64,000 nucleotides of DNA from Neoconidiobolus thromboides FSU 785. Its lineage: Eukaryota; Entomophthoromycota; Entomophthoromycetes; Entomophthorales; Neoconidiobolaceae. Below the pieces are notes generated by a model. The model did no database searches and was not told the origin of the DNA. It saw only the letters and a list, made by a program, of their open reading frames with translations. The DNA lies in the NCBI GenBank assembly GCA_025603075.1, contig MU626259.1, forward strand, positions 127,920 through 191,919. Reading direction: 5' to 3'. Made by a program: the position numbers and the translations under genes. Positions within the stretch are counted from its first letter, which is position 1. Every line of letters begins with the position of its first letter. Positions 21,544 through 32,729 of this stretch are shown piece by piece.

Positions 21544-22432
21544 ATGATATATACTTCTGATCCCCCTACTACGTTTATTGTAATTATTGCCATAGTAGCT
21601 GCCTTTGTATTTATTGGAATTTTTACAATAATATGCAAAGGTTGCACTAATACTGATAGATGCACCACTAATAATGCAAATAACATACCAATAAATATCA
21701 ATCAAAGTGTAATCATTCCAATGGATTTGAATCAAAATGTACCTGCTCCTCCATATCAACATAGAGAGCACATAAATGGTGTTGGAAATATTAACAACAT
21801 TAGAGATAATATAAATACAGAAACAAATAACCTAAGAAAAGGGTTCGAAGTGACAAATAATAATAATGGAAATGTCCTTAAAATTGAGAACAATGGAATT
21901 TATTGTTTAAAAGAAAGCATACTACAAAGGGATATCTCTCCTAGGGATAAAATTTGTTACTTTGAAATTGAAATAATTGACTTCAATCCTTCTGTTACTA
22001 TTTTATTAGGTTACTCTTCAAAATGCCATGATGATATTAGCGGTAATTTTCATCCTATAAGAAATCATATGTGTATTTATATTTCTACTTTTAGATAACA
22101 GTATTTTATTTAGTGTAAGCACTAATCAGATAATCATAAACAAAAGTTCAAGAAACCGAATCTATATTAATGATTTTAAGTCTGGAGACATCATTGGTGT
22201 ATTTTATAATTTAAATACTTTTGAGATGATTTTCACATACAATGGCGAAGCTATTTATACTATCTATTATGATTCTATGGATTTATTGTTACCAACTATA
22301 TACTCCTCTAAAGAATCTCTATTTAGATATAATATTGGGGAAAGTGGGTTTCTATATCAAAAAGCCAATTTATTAAATATAGGTATTGACGTTACATCCG
22401 AGTTGCCCCCAAGCTATATCCTTAGAAACTAA
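21544..22432 (+). CDS. Membrane-anchored SPRY protein with PPxY motif (Ssh4/Ear1-like), copy 2
   Basis: Two exons, 21544-22042 and 22095-22432, with a 52-bp phase-1 intron at the same position as in its paralogues, encode 278 residues. The order is a short lumenal N-terminus, a TM helix at about residues 9-32 (FIVIIAIVAAFVFIGIF), and a Asn-rich linker that includes APPYQHRE. A SPRY-like domain follows, with CYFEIEIIDF, LLGYSSKC, IIINKSS, FTYNGEAIY, LLPTIYSS and the FRYNIGESGFLY strand. The tail ends ELPPSYILRN, with PPSY as a WW-domain ligand. By analogy with yeast Ssh4/Ear1 it may tether an Rsp5/NEDD4-type ubiquitin ligase to membrane cargo, and this role is inferred. A decayed duplicate lies 1.7 kb downstream on the same strand. 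Confidence 0.82.
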
Positions 22433-22550
22433 CTCCAGTGATGCTATGTGTACATAATAAAATTCAAAAATAATATTCTATTAATCAGTAAATTTATAAT
22501 TAAAAATTAAAAAACGAATAGTACAATAGTATGCTTTTTTTATCAGATAT

Positions 22551-22647
22551 GGGGATGTGTTTTTTTTATTTAAAAATTTTATTGACAGCTTTTCTACTCA
22601 AATAGTGTTTAAAAAATGGAAAAGTAATGGAATAAAAAAACGGCCTT
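22551..22647 (+). mobile_element. MITE-like element, copy 5
   Basis: 97-bp copy flanked by ATAT on both sides. The left end GGGGATGTGTTTTTTT is intact, while the right end has decayed to CGGCCTT. The core CTCAAATAGTGTTTAAAAAATGG is recognisable. Confidence 0.85.
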
Positions 22648-22897
22648 ATATGTTTTTAATACAGATGAGTAAAAAGAAAAATCATTAGAGTTCAATATTA
22701 ATGGCTTTAATCTTTGTTAAGTAAATATTTCATAAAAGTATTGAAAAAAAGACTAATAAAGCCCCTTAATTTTCATTCCTTTGTTCATAAAATTAAGTAT
22801 AGCTTATGAATAAAATCCATGTTAGTGCTGAAACTTTAAAGAAACTGAAGATGAAGAAAAAAAATCCAATCTGAATTAAAGCAAAGCGTCACAAGTG

Positions 22898-22941
22898 TTT
22901 TTTCAATGTGATTGTCTTTGTAGACAATCACATTGAAAAAA
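22898..22941. repeat. Perfect 20-bp inverted repeat with 4-nt loop
   Basis: TTTTTTCAATGTGATTGTCT (22898-22917) is followed by the loop TTGT and then its exact reverse complement (22922-22941). There is no mismatch over 20 bp. It does not match the MITE ends and lies between the intact and decayed SPRY copies. It could form a hairpin or cruciform. Confidence 0.95.
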
Positions 22942-23289
22942 TATTTTGCTATAAAAAATGAATACTTGAGAGACGAGGATATACATGATAATTATATTAT
23001 ACTTAGTCCACACTTGTCATTATACTATTTTAAAGAGTCCAACTTTTACATTTTCATATTGAAAAACAAAGTACTTAAGTTTTATTCTTTAGTAAATAGA
23101 GAAGTGCTTCTGCTTTACATTTAATTTGATCGAAGCAATCTAAAATCAGCAATTAAAACAATTATTAGCCAATGTAGTCATCTGTAGGCGGTGTTATCAG
23201 AGTTAAATTTATCAAAAGCCTCAATTATATTTAAATATTTATAAAATAAGAAAAATATAAAATACAGGACATTTTTTATTAGCATTATC

Positions 23290-24123
23290 ATGACACTCTC
23301 TTCTTAAGTATTTATAATATTTTTTGTTGTATTGATAGTCGCTACACTGTTGATAATAGTTATAATACCGCTTGATAAATGAGTTCATTTTAATTGTAAT
23401 GATACAAAAAAAGAAACATTTTTGAACCGAATCATAGGTGATTCCATGGATTCAGGTCAGACTATTGATGCTTTAAAAATTAATAGAAAGGATACACAGT
23501 CAACATAAATATATAAGGAAACATGCTAATAGAAATTCAAATTTATAAATAGCGTGTATAAAAATATTATCAAAAGGTAAAGTAATGAAATTTATTATAT
23601 GGAACAAAGTATATTACGAAGAGGTATTCTTTCAAAGGACAAAGATACCTATTTTGGAATTGAAATAATTAATTTCAATTCTTTTTTGTTATTTCGGTAG
23701 GTTATTCGTTAAGATGTATTCATGATATTAATGGTAAACTTCATTATACATTTGGTAACGCTCTTCACTTTTTTACTTTTAGATAATAGTATTTTGTTCA
23801 ATATAAGTACAAATTAAATGGTTACAAATAAAAACTCCAGTAATCGAATCTATATCAATGACTTCAAGTCTAGATATATTATTGGCGCACTCTACAATCC
23901 CAGTGCCCTTGAAACGGTTCTCACATATAATGGTGAGGCTGTTTATTCCCTTTGCTATGATTCCAATGACTTACTACTATCAATCATTTATCCCTCTAAG
24001 GGGCCTCTGTTTGGGCACAATATCAGCAAAAGTGAGTTTCTGTATTAAAAAGTCAATTTACTAAACATGGGTACTGATGTCTCATCCGAGTTATCCCCAA
24101 GATATACTTTTAGAGATCAATAA
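23290..24123 (+). pseudogene. Decayed TM-SPRY gene (copy 3)
   Basis: The plus strand keeps the full layout of the gene at 21544. An N-terminal hydrophobic helix (VFIIFFVVLIVATLLIIVII) is followed by TYFGIEIINF and the intron position with an acceptor before DNSILFNIS. NSSNRIYINDFKS, LTYNGEAVYSLCYDSNDLLL and the SEFLY strand come next, then the end at 24121-24123. There are many in-frame stops in the first half and one after SEFLY, plus frameshifts in the region of the former LLGYS strand. The tail reads ELSPRYTFRDQ, so the PPxY motif is lost. The second half is well preserved, suggesting recent inactivation after a tandem duplication. Transcription is possible but no functional product is expected. 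Confidence 0.88.
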
Positions 24124-24573
24124 TGCCATTTTTTAAATATAATAAAAACAAATATCGATTATAAATGCTTTTTCTAAAATTATATAGTTAAAATACAGCA
24201 TCATCTTAGGAATGATGATTTATATCTAAAAATATTAATAAATTGTTATCGATATCTATCCTTTATGTTCCACAATTAAATCGATTTAGAACAAAATTTT
24301 AATTATTAATATTGACACTAAGGCTAAATTAAATGCAAGGTTATTGATAGATGTGATATTTGTAAGATACAAATATAAAAGAGTGTTTGTATAACTAATA
24401 TAATATAAAATTGTTAGTTGATGTTGATCAGGTTGATAATAGGTATTTAAATTTTAGACATTTTTATTATCAATAAGACAGCAAATAGATGAGTTTGATA
24501 TTTAATTAAACAATTATACTAAAAAGATATCGGGCAAATTATTGAATGGATCCAAGGCATAGTTTGATGCTAT
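24124..24573. other. Intergenic, convergent 3' ends
   Basis: AT-rich spacer between the convergent 3' ends of the decayed copy 3 and TM-SPRY copy 4. No feature was recognised. Confidence 0.4.
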
Positions 24574-25531
24574 TCATACAATCTCTGAATAATTAGGAGG
24601 CAGATCTTGATTATCTATTCCGAGAGCCAAACTGTTAGCTCTTTGATATAAGAACCCTGTATCACTCAAATTATATTTGATTAAAACGCCATTTGTACAA
24701 TAAATAGTTGGTAGTAGTAGTTCATCAGAATTAAAGTTGAACGTGTTTATGACATCACCATTACATGTGAAGTCGACTCGTGATTCATTTATATCATGAA
24801 GTGCTCCAATTATATCACCTTTTTTAAAATTATGAACTGAAGTCACACTAGATGAGCTTCTATTTATAACTATCTGACCATCATGAGGATTTAGCAATAT
24901 AGAATTATCTAAAGGGATTAGAGATGAATGGAAATAAAAATTTACTTTCAAAGACGTTACCATTAATTACGTTTTGCGAGCATTTCATTGAGTAACCCAA
25001 TAATATTGAGAAATGATCTTTGGAATCTATGAATTCAATTTCAAAGTATATAAAGCTGTCTATAAATATAGCCTCATTGGTTTGAAGTATACTATCTTTA
25101 ACAAAATAAACACTATTGTTTTCGCCTTTGATTATATCTTCGTTTCTGCCATTTATTACTTCAAATCTGTTAGCGTTATAGTTTACATTTCGTATATTAT
25201 CATGATTGTTGCTATTGTTACTACTGTGATTTTGTTCCTGCCGTTGATCGACTATATCAACAACCTGGTTTAAACTAATATCCACATTATTATTATTATT
25301 ATTATCCGCCTGTGCTTTATTTCTACCTCTCTTATATATCCCAATAATTAACATAATAATGACAGTAACAGAAATAATGACAGGTATAAGGATATGGACC
25401 ACTAAAGGGCTTTCAGATGAATTAGTTGAACTAGGTGGATAAAAATCTTTAAGTGTTGTGCTAGTTTTAGTTGCAATCTCTTTTGATATTGCATCAAGCA
25501 CCTCTTTTGGAATTCCAGATGTTGAACTCAT
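24574..25531 (-). CDS. Membrane-anchored SPRY protein with PPxY motif (Ssh4/Ear1-like), copy 4
   Basis: Two exons on the minus strand, 25531-24961 and 24908-24574, with a 52-bp phase-1 intron at the family position, encode 301 residues. The start is the ATG at 25531. It differs from its paralogues by an extra-membrane N-terminus of about 42 residues rich in Ser/Thr (STTLKDFYPPSSTNSSESP). A TM helix at about 43-65 (LVVHILIPVIISVTVIIMLIIGI) is followed by the KRGRNK stop-transfer. An Asn/Gln-rich linker and the SPRY-like domain follow (YFEIEFID, LLGYSMKC, FTCNGDVI, LLLPTIYC, YNLSDTGFLY). The tail ends DLPPNYSEIV, with PPNY as a WW ligand. A Rsp5-type ubiquitin-ligase adaptor role is inferred from architecture. 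Confidence 0.82.
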
Positions 25532-27121
25532 TGAAAACAAATCCCTTGAAAAATAATTTTAGTTTATTTCATAAAATTACAAGCTGGTCAAATTGACTTT
25601 TAAAAGGAACTTTGATTTTGTATATTTCACTAAGTTTGATCTTTTGGTATTTTGAGGTAACATTTATTGTTCCTATTATATTTTTGTGAGAAGCAGAATG
25701 TTAAAGATACCAATAGTTTATCCAATTAGATTAATAATCATTTGTATAGTAATTCATTTAATTTGTTAGTGCTTATGACTTGTGTTATGAATAAGGTCCA
25801 AATTTATGGGTCATAACTCCTATAGGCTTCATTATAAAAATTCCCTTACATCTTGTTGAATACACTAGATTTAGCTAATTAAATATATATGTTTAATAGA
25901 GAACACGGGAATAATAGATTTTGTATTGTTATTATAAAGCCTTGCAGTACACCAATATATTTAAGCAAAAAAAAGTACTATTAATATCTAGCTATAACTA
26001 AAGTGCTAATTTTCTATTTTAATTTGACTTATTGAAAATAGAATTATTTTTTTTATTTGGTACTTATTCCCATATATACCACCTATAGTACAAAGAAGCC
26101 TTACAAAAAAGCTAAAGTCAGGAAATCTGTACCTTTGGTTTTTCAAAAGTCAGTTGACAGGTTAAATGCAGTTTAAAAAACATAAGATTCAATTAAAAAA
26201 ATATTATAATAGTTCTTTACTTAAGGAGTATAATACTAAAAACTATGTTACTAAAAAAAGCACTTCATAATAAGAGAATAATTTTAGTGTTTATTTATAG
26301 GATAATGTATTTAGTATTGTATTTTAGAATTATTCAATAAAAGTACTACAATTCAAAATGAGCCATTTCATCTTAAAATGTTAAAATAAAGTATTTTATA
26401 TAAATATTGTGATTAAAGTAAAGCTTTATTGTTTTTTTACAATACAATAATGTTCAAATTGTTTATTTTTATATTAGATGTTAAAAACAACTATCACAAA
26501 TGACAACTCCATTTTAAATTTTAAATAAAAACATCCTTTATTTGCTTTAGTTTTTATCAAAAATTTAAGAGCATAAATAATTAAGTGTTGGTTTCTTTGT
26601 ATTATTTGTAGTGTTCTAATTAGACAATTAAATGTAGTTGAAGTCTTAATATATGCTCCAACTTACATCTACTACAGAAAGTTTATTATCTATTTTGCTT
26701 TCAATCACTGTATTTACATTTAACTGTGTTTAAGCTGTATCATCCAATATCATTTTTGTTAATATTTTAAAAAATGTAAATGATTTATCAGCAAATAAAT
26801 TAAAAACAAATTAAGAATAAATCAAAAGGAATATAATCTAATAAAGCCGGCATAACAAATGTTTAATATGTATTGTAAAATTTTATTTAAAATTTTAAAA
26901 TAAAGAAGGGAAATTTCGATATTTAGCTAATGCAACTATTCGTTCTAAAATAGATACTAATTATCAAACCGTAGGTTGACACAGAAATACAACTAGTTGG
27001 CTATAAAGATTACTACTAACCAACATACATTCGAGTTTAAACAGCCGTGTTGGTTAGCTAATTTTTAAATTTTCAAAAATAGCAAAAGTGGACAATTGGT
27101 AAGAAATACTCACATATGATT
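25532..27121. other. Intergenic, AT-rich
   Basis: No gene, tRNA or MITE was recognised in this 1.6-kb stretch. The ORFs are short and low-complexity. Confidence 0.4.
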
Positions 27122-27781
27122 CTAAATTCGAACTTGAAAAAGAGACAACTGTCTTAAATCTTCAGAAATACATAAGTTAGTATTAGATTTAAACTCTAAA
27201 GTTTCAATAAGGTTGAAATTCTTAGAATAATATAATAATATATGGTCACTTATTTTGCTTTTAATTGGTGGCAATATACTAGATAAATTAGTCTTGACTT
27301 GACTAATGGGTGGCAATGATATAAAATTTTTGATGTTTAAGCTCGTACTAATTGAACCCAAATTACTGTTCGTGCTTTTGGTGTGTAGAAAGTTCATCAA
27401 GTGACTATAAGAAGGGCGTATCAAACTTTTATTTACAGATGAAGAGTTAGAAACGTAATTTAATATTTGTAATCTTCTATTAAAGTAATATAGTTTTATC
27501 TCTTTCTTTATCAGTTTGTTCTTACTATTAACATCGTTTATAAGTTGTTTAAAATAGTTAAGTTTATTCTTAGATTGATATTTCATCCACTTTTTCCCAT
27601 CTTCCAATTCTTCTAAATCCGATCCTTTATATTCACATATAAAACATGTGCCTACTTTTATTTCTCTCTTTTCAGTTTCAGTTAGTTTGCCTTCTATTAC
27701 TCGAAAATAGCCCCTATTCACCCCTTCTAGCAATAACAATATATCTAATGAATTTTCAACTGTTCCGAAAAAATCTTTCAT
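27122..27781 (-). CDS. Divergent WOPR-domain (Gti1/Pac2 family) transcription factor
   Basis: Intronless gene of 219 residues. The first 75 residues match the WOPRa region of Gti1/Pac2/Wor1 proteins: FFGTVENSLDILLLLEGVNRGYF, then a LTETEKREIKVGTCFICEY segment corresponding to the L-x-E-R-x-x-I-K-x-G-S-x-F-V-W core. A shortened WOPRb-like piece, NKLIKKEIKLYYFNRRLQILNY, follows. The normally invariant RWTDGRSW is degraded to LEDGKKWM. A Ser/Asn-rich middle and a C-terminal EDLRQLSLFQVRI follow. This last motif also ends the second WOPR protein at 55410. WOPR proteins are DNA-binding regulators of morphological switching and development. The altered DNA-contact motif means binding could be weakened or changed. 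Confidence 0.78.
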   Translation of the reverse strand: MKDFFGTVENSLDILLLLEGVNRGYFRVIEGKLTETEKREIKVGTCFICEYKGSDLEELEDGKKWMKYQSKNKLNYFKQLINDVNSKNKLIKKEIKLYYFNRRLQILNYVSNSSSVNKSLIRPSYSHLMNFLHTKSTNSNLGSISTSLNIKNFISLPPISQVKTNLSSILPPIKSKISDHILLYYSKNFNLIETLEFKSNTNLCISEDLRQLSLFQVRI

Positions 27782-29240
27782 TGTTAAATCCTATTTTACG
27801 GAATAAATTAGATATTCTACTTGTTTATATATTTTTTTACCTACTATTATTAATACTATTATTTATCAAGCATTTAAATAAAAGCCTATTTCAAACTTTT
27901 TTAGCAATAAATTTTGAAATTAGAATTAACATTTTTATTTAATAGAATTAAATTTAGTAACTAGGATATTTGGTATTTTAGAATTTTTCTCATTATTAAA
28001 TAACATTTGATAAAATAATTTGTCAACTTGGTGGTGTCTAATTAATAAGTATATTACGAGATAGCCCTTATTGAGCTTTAGAAAATGCCAAAATGCTAAT
28101 AAAAAAAGACCATAGACTCAATATCGATAGATAATAAAAGTAACACTTTAAGTTGCAGTAAACCTCAATTGTATAAATATCATATAATATAGATGATATA
28201 AATCATAATGATAGTAATCCTTAGTATTAGTAAGCAACATGGTTTAATATTATTTTACTTTAGCATAACCTCAGTTAAGTAATCTTCTTTTTAAGGCTAT
28301 GAAGTCCCGATTTTGTTTTAAACTCAAACTTAATAATGAATAGTGTTTAGTATATTTCACATTATTTTGATTTCACTGCTCTTTATCAAAGCACCAAGTG
28401 TAATAACTAAATACAGTAAGCTTTGAGATTACTATAGCTTCACAGTCCAATTTTATTCTTAAACTATCAAATTTTTATTTGAAACAATAAATATGCCACT
28501 TTGAATTAAAAAAGAGGCATTAAACCATAATTTATGCAAAAGTTGAAATTGAAATTTAAAAAGAAAGAATATGCCCATATTGAATTATAGCTAGCAGTTT
28601 CAAACATGGTTAAAAACTAAAAAAACTAATAAGTATATTAAAGTTTAGGCTTGTTGTACTATTGATCTCATTGGTGGTATAGAACTTTATTTCGGTAAAT
28701 TTTTCCATACTTGAACTTATAGCTCTTTAATTTTTATCACACACAACTGTATCTGTACATATTATAAACTTTAATAATGATAAATACAATATACAACTCA
28801 AATATTCAGTAATCTAATTCTATATAATAAAATAGCTGTGATTAGAGAAAGTGATAAATATATAAACGTCACACAACGGAATTAGTAAAGGAGTTTCTAT
28901 ACTCCTTTTATCCTTTAGAACATATAAATCCACATGAAAACCAAGTCTAAGATGGTAAAAGCCTTTGATTTATCAATAGCAGATATCAAATTTTACTAGA
29001 AACTAGATCCCCAGGACAGTGTTAATTAAACTACTAATATCAATAATTTTCTAGATAAAGCTTCTTACTGACCTATTCGTAAAACATCAGAAATTCTGTT
29101 CAAAAGTTTTCACAATAATAAGTCATATTTTAAACATCAAAATAGTCAATATGCCCTAGACTAAAGCTTTGAATATTTAACATCTAATGCTAACAGTTAT
29201 ATTGAAAGAGTAGGAAAAGTCAATTTTATTATTATTAAAA
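27782..29240. other. Intergenic, AT-rich
   Basis: Upstream of the WOPR gene and downstream of the ATG22-like gene. AT-rich. No gene or repeat of the families described here was recognised. Confidence 0.4.
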
Positions 29241-30779
29241 TTAATCCTTCTTCACAAGGATTTTCACTTGTTCTTTACCTTTTTCTACATTTAAAAACAT
29301 TAATATTAATCCTGAAGAAAGAACAGAAGCAAGGATAAAAGTATAACCAATACGTAGATTGCCAGAATAATCTGTAATTGCCCCTACTACTAAAGGACCA
29401 ATCCAGGAAGAACCTTTACCAACAATTTGGAATAAACTAAAAAATTCACTTTCTCTCCCCTTTGGTACTAATTCAGCAAATAATACTCGATAAAAAGACT
29501 GAATTGGTCCAACAAAAAAACCATGGTATCCCATAAGAATGTAACCTTCAATTTTGAATTTTGAAAAGGGTAAATTAGGTATTAAGCCTAATAAGACATA
29601 AATTGGAATAACTAAATAGCATATGCAACATATAATTAACATGGCTTTGGTACTAACTTTAAATCGAAATATAATTTGATTAAAAATTAAACAGCCCAAG
29701 AAAGCGGTTACTGGAGTAACTAAATTAGCAATCAAAAGCTCATATTGTAAAAACTTGAATTCTTTTTTAGCTAAGAGGACAGTCATTGAAAGGAAGGTAT
29801 GTAAACTATCCGACATAATAAACCAAGAAAATAGTACAATAGCTAAATGGGACAAATTTTTAATCTGTCTAAAGGTTTTCCCTACTTGTTTCCAACTGTG
29901 GAGTAAATAGTTTTCTCCTTTAGGTAATGGGTTACCTGATCGATTTTTGAGCCACAAAAAAGGTATGATGTTGAATATAATTGTCCATACCCCTGATAAT
30001 GCTGCTACCACTTGCATAGGGTAAGAGCCTACTGGCCCAAAAGCGCCTGCAAACAAAACAAAAAGTGCTGATATAATTAAATGAATAAATCCTCCTAAAT
30101 ATCCAATTGCCATCCCTTTACCAGATATAGTATTTGATACTTTTTCTCTTATTAAACTAAGGTTTGTATTACTATCCTCTTTTGCTTGTATTACATCAGG
30201 ATGACTGGAAGTCAAAATAGGCAAGTAAGCATAATAAAAGATATTGGAAGCTCCAAAACCAATATTACCAATGATTATTAAGATGGCAGCTACCCAATAA
30301 TAATCATAACTGGTGATTGAGGAAATTAAAATTATGGCAATTGCTTGTACAAAAGAAGAGGCAAAAAGCATCAATTTACGTAAATTGCCATAATCAGCCA
30401 TAGCACCTATACTGATAAAAACAACTGCTTGAATAGCTACAGCTAAAGCTGAAATTAAGAAGGTATATGATGAAGTGTCTAACCATATGACTCCAAATTT
30501 TACTTTACAAACATAATCTGTTATCTTTGTATTACATGGGGTTATCAAATCTAATTCATAAGCTGCTCCAGATGCAAGCCCTTCCAAAATTACAGTTGAA
30601 GCTAAACCGGCTACTGTAAGAAGAAAAGGTTCATTCTAAAGGCAAAATGGTTTAGTAAAGTGAATACAAGGTGTTAAAGTAATCTTTACTGCAAAATTAA
30701 ACATATAAAACCCCCATTCCTCTCTTCTATTTAGTGGTTCTTCGAATACGCTGGGTTCTTTTATATCCATCATCTCCAT
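29241..30779 (-). CDS. ATG22: Atg22-like vacuolar amino-acid effluxer (MFS)
   Basis: Two exons on the minus strand, 30779-30690 (30 codons) and 30635-29241, with a 54-bp phase-0 intron, encode 494 residues. The short first exon ends GFYMFNFA and the second starts NEPFLLTVAG, reproducing the family's N-terminal GWYxYxFANE motif. That supports the splice and the start. About 11-12 TM helices are visible. The Atg22 signatures are present: a C-x-V-x-F-G-x-x-W-L-D-T stretch, IGAMADYGNLRKLML, the IGNIGFGASNIFYYAYLP segment and the SGKGMAIGYLGG loop. Atg22 exports amino acids from the vacuole after autophagic breakdown. Fungi often have several paralogues, so whether this is the autophagy orthologue or a related permease is undecided. 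In the spliced form the gene is otherwise intact. Confidence 0.9.
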
Positions 30780-32729
30780 AGCTATTGATTTATCAGATAT
30801 TTGAATTAATTAGTCAATAAAAAAAGATAAAATATTTTATTAATCTAAATCAAGGTAGGCTTATGTATAATGTTATAAGAATAAAGTATAAATTAAGTTT
30901 TTTCTTATTACCTTATGCTAGCATTTATAAAGGGATATTCTAAAGAATAAATTTATAACAAGAATGTAAAAGTACTAAATCAAAGCTAGGCTAGATGGAA
31001 CAATTGGTATCTAGATTAGGGAATTATGATAATTCAATCTTTTCAATTTCATTTTTATGATGCTACATGGTTTGGTTTAGCTATTAAATAAAACGGAGTC
31101 TATTATATATAATATATAAACTATTATTGTCACTACGTCATTCTATATTTTATTATTTTCCTCATATTAAAAGAATATTGACAAAAAGAATAAATTGCAT
31201 TAACTTAAAAATAGAGGTGTAAAAATAATTTAATTTTCATAAAAATGAGAACAATCATTTGATTTTTGAGGTTTCTCATATTTTAAAACTTAAATATAAT
31301 TTAAAATTACTTTATATAATTAAAAGTGGAACTACAGTTTTTTTTAGTTTTTTTAGTTTTTTTTCTCTTATCATTTATTGTTTCCAAAGTACTTTTCCTA
31401 GTTAACAGTCTTCCTTTTTTCTTTATATTTCTTTATGATTTTAATAAAACACTATCCCCTTAGCTGAGGATAAAAAGTGGAACTTTTTAAATATTGTATT
31501 CAAAGCTTAACAAGAATAAGCTAATATCAAGTGCTTTTTTATGTCTTAAAGTTGTGTATTTTCTTGTAACTTTTTAAAAAATAGTTATAACGTTTTCGAA
31601 TCTACTTTGCTTTTGTTAATGTGGTAAAGGAAGTGGTTGGAAAATGTGCCTGGAGTTTAATAGTGTTTTTTAGATTCATCTCGATAATAGTTTAGACTGA
31701 TATACTAATTATAACTTTACTATCTCAAAGGCACATTATCATTAATAAGAATAGAAAAATCGACCGATTTAAATTTATTCAAAATCTTTTGACAAAATAG
31801 GCTTATTTGATGTAATTAGGAGTGCATGGACAAACTCATCAAATGTAAACTTCATTTCCCTTAAATCGTTTTTTCCATATAGAAATTAGCTTAAAGGTTG
31901 GAATATATTGAATCATAAAAAACATTTTTATATGACATCTAAGGTGGTCGACTCAAATCTCTTATAAAACTTGCACTTTTAACCTTTTGAGTAATAAACG
32001 TCTTAAAAAAATTGTTTACTTTGATCACAATTTTTAATGAATTTTATGCCAATTAGACTAGCTCTTTTAAATTCTAATACCTAGAAGGTTAATTTAACAA
32101 ATGTAATATTTGTGCAAAAAGTTGATTAAATGGAAAAGTATTTAAAAAAATTCAATTATTAAATTAAAAAAACATTTAAAAATAGAAATTATTGTAAAAT
32201 CTAAAATCTAAAAAATTACTACATTCTAATAATTACAATTATAACTGCTTTAACTACTTTGATTTTAATTCTAACTTTAGCTTATTTGTTTAATCCTAGC
32301 TTTAATTTTAATTGCACTTTTAACTCTTACCTATCTAGCCTTGATAAATTTTAACAAGATTAAAGAAAAAGTCTTATAATAGTTTATAAGATAGTCAATT
32401 AAATGAATAAATTAATTTTTAAAATCTATAGTTGCTTTATAAACAATACTATTTACTTTTACAAGCTTTTTTAGTGGGAGAAAAGCTTGCAAAATTTGTA
32501 GCAGTTTGAATATGAAAACTTTATACAACTAATCAACCTATTTAATTGGTTAGAATACAAATTACTGAGATTTACTCATTGGCTTAATCAAATCTACTGA
32601 CCTTGATCATTGGATTTTTTAAAAAAGACCAATAAGATTCTAAACTTTACTGAAAACCTAGCTTCTCTTATAAGTTTAACCAATTCCAAGTACAAAATTT
32701 AAGAATTTTTAATACAGTAAAAAGAAGAA
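30780..32729. other. Intergenic, AT-rich with poly-T/poly-A tracts
   Basis: A 2-kb spacer between two divergent genes. It contains T-runs (for example 31337-31372) and A/T simple sequence. No gene, tRNA or MITE was recognised. It includes the upstream regions of ATG22-like and the Myb/SANT-like gene. Confidence 0.4.

Larger units (their letters stand above)
22433..23289. other. Intergenic with a MITE and a perfect hairpin
   Basis: Spacer between the intact and decayed SPRY copies. It holds the MITE at 22551-22647 and the 20-bp perfect inverted repeat at 22898-22941. About 23170-23267 resembles the region upstream of the gene at 21544, so the duplicated unit includes upstream sequence. Confidence 0.5.

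Noticed and set aside
22933-23124. 63-residue ORF after the hairpin
   Set aside because: Begins inside the hairpin arm and has no motif; likely chance.
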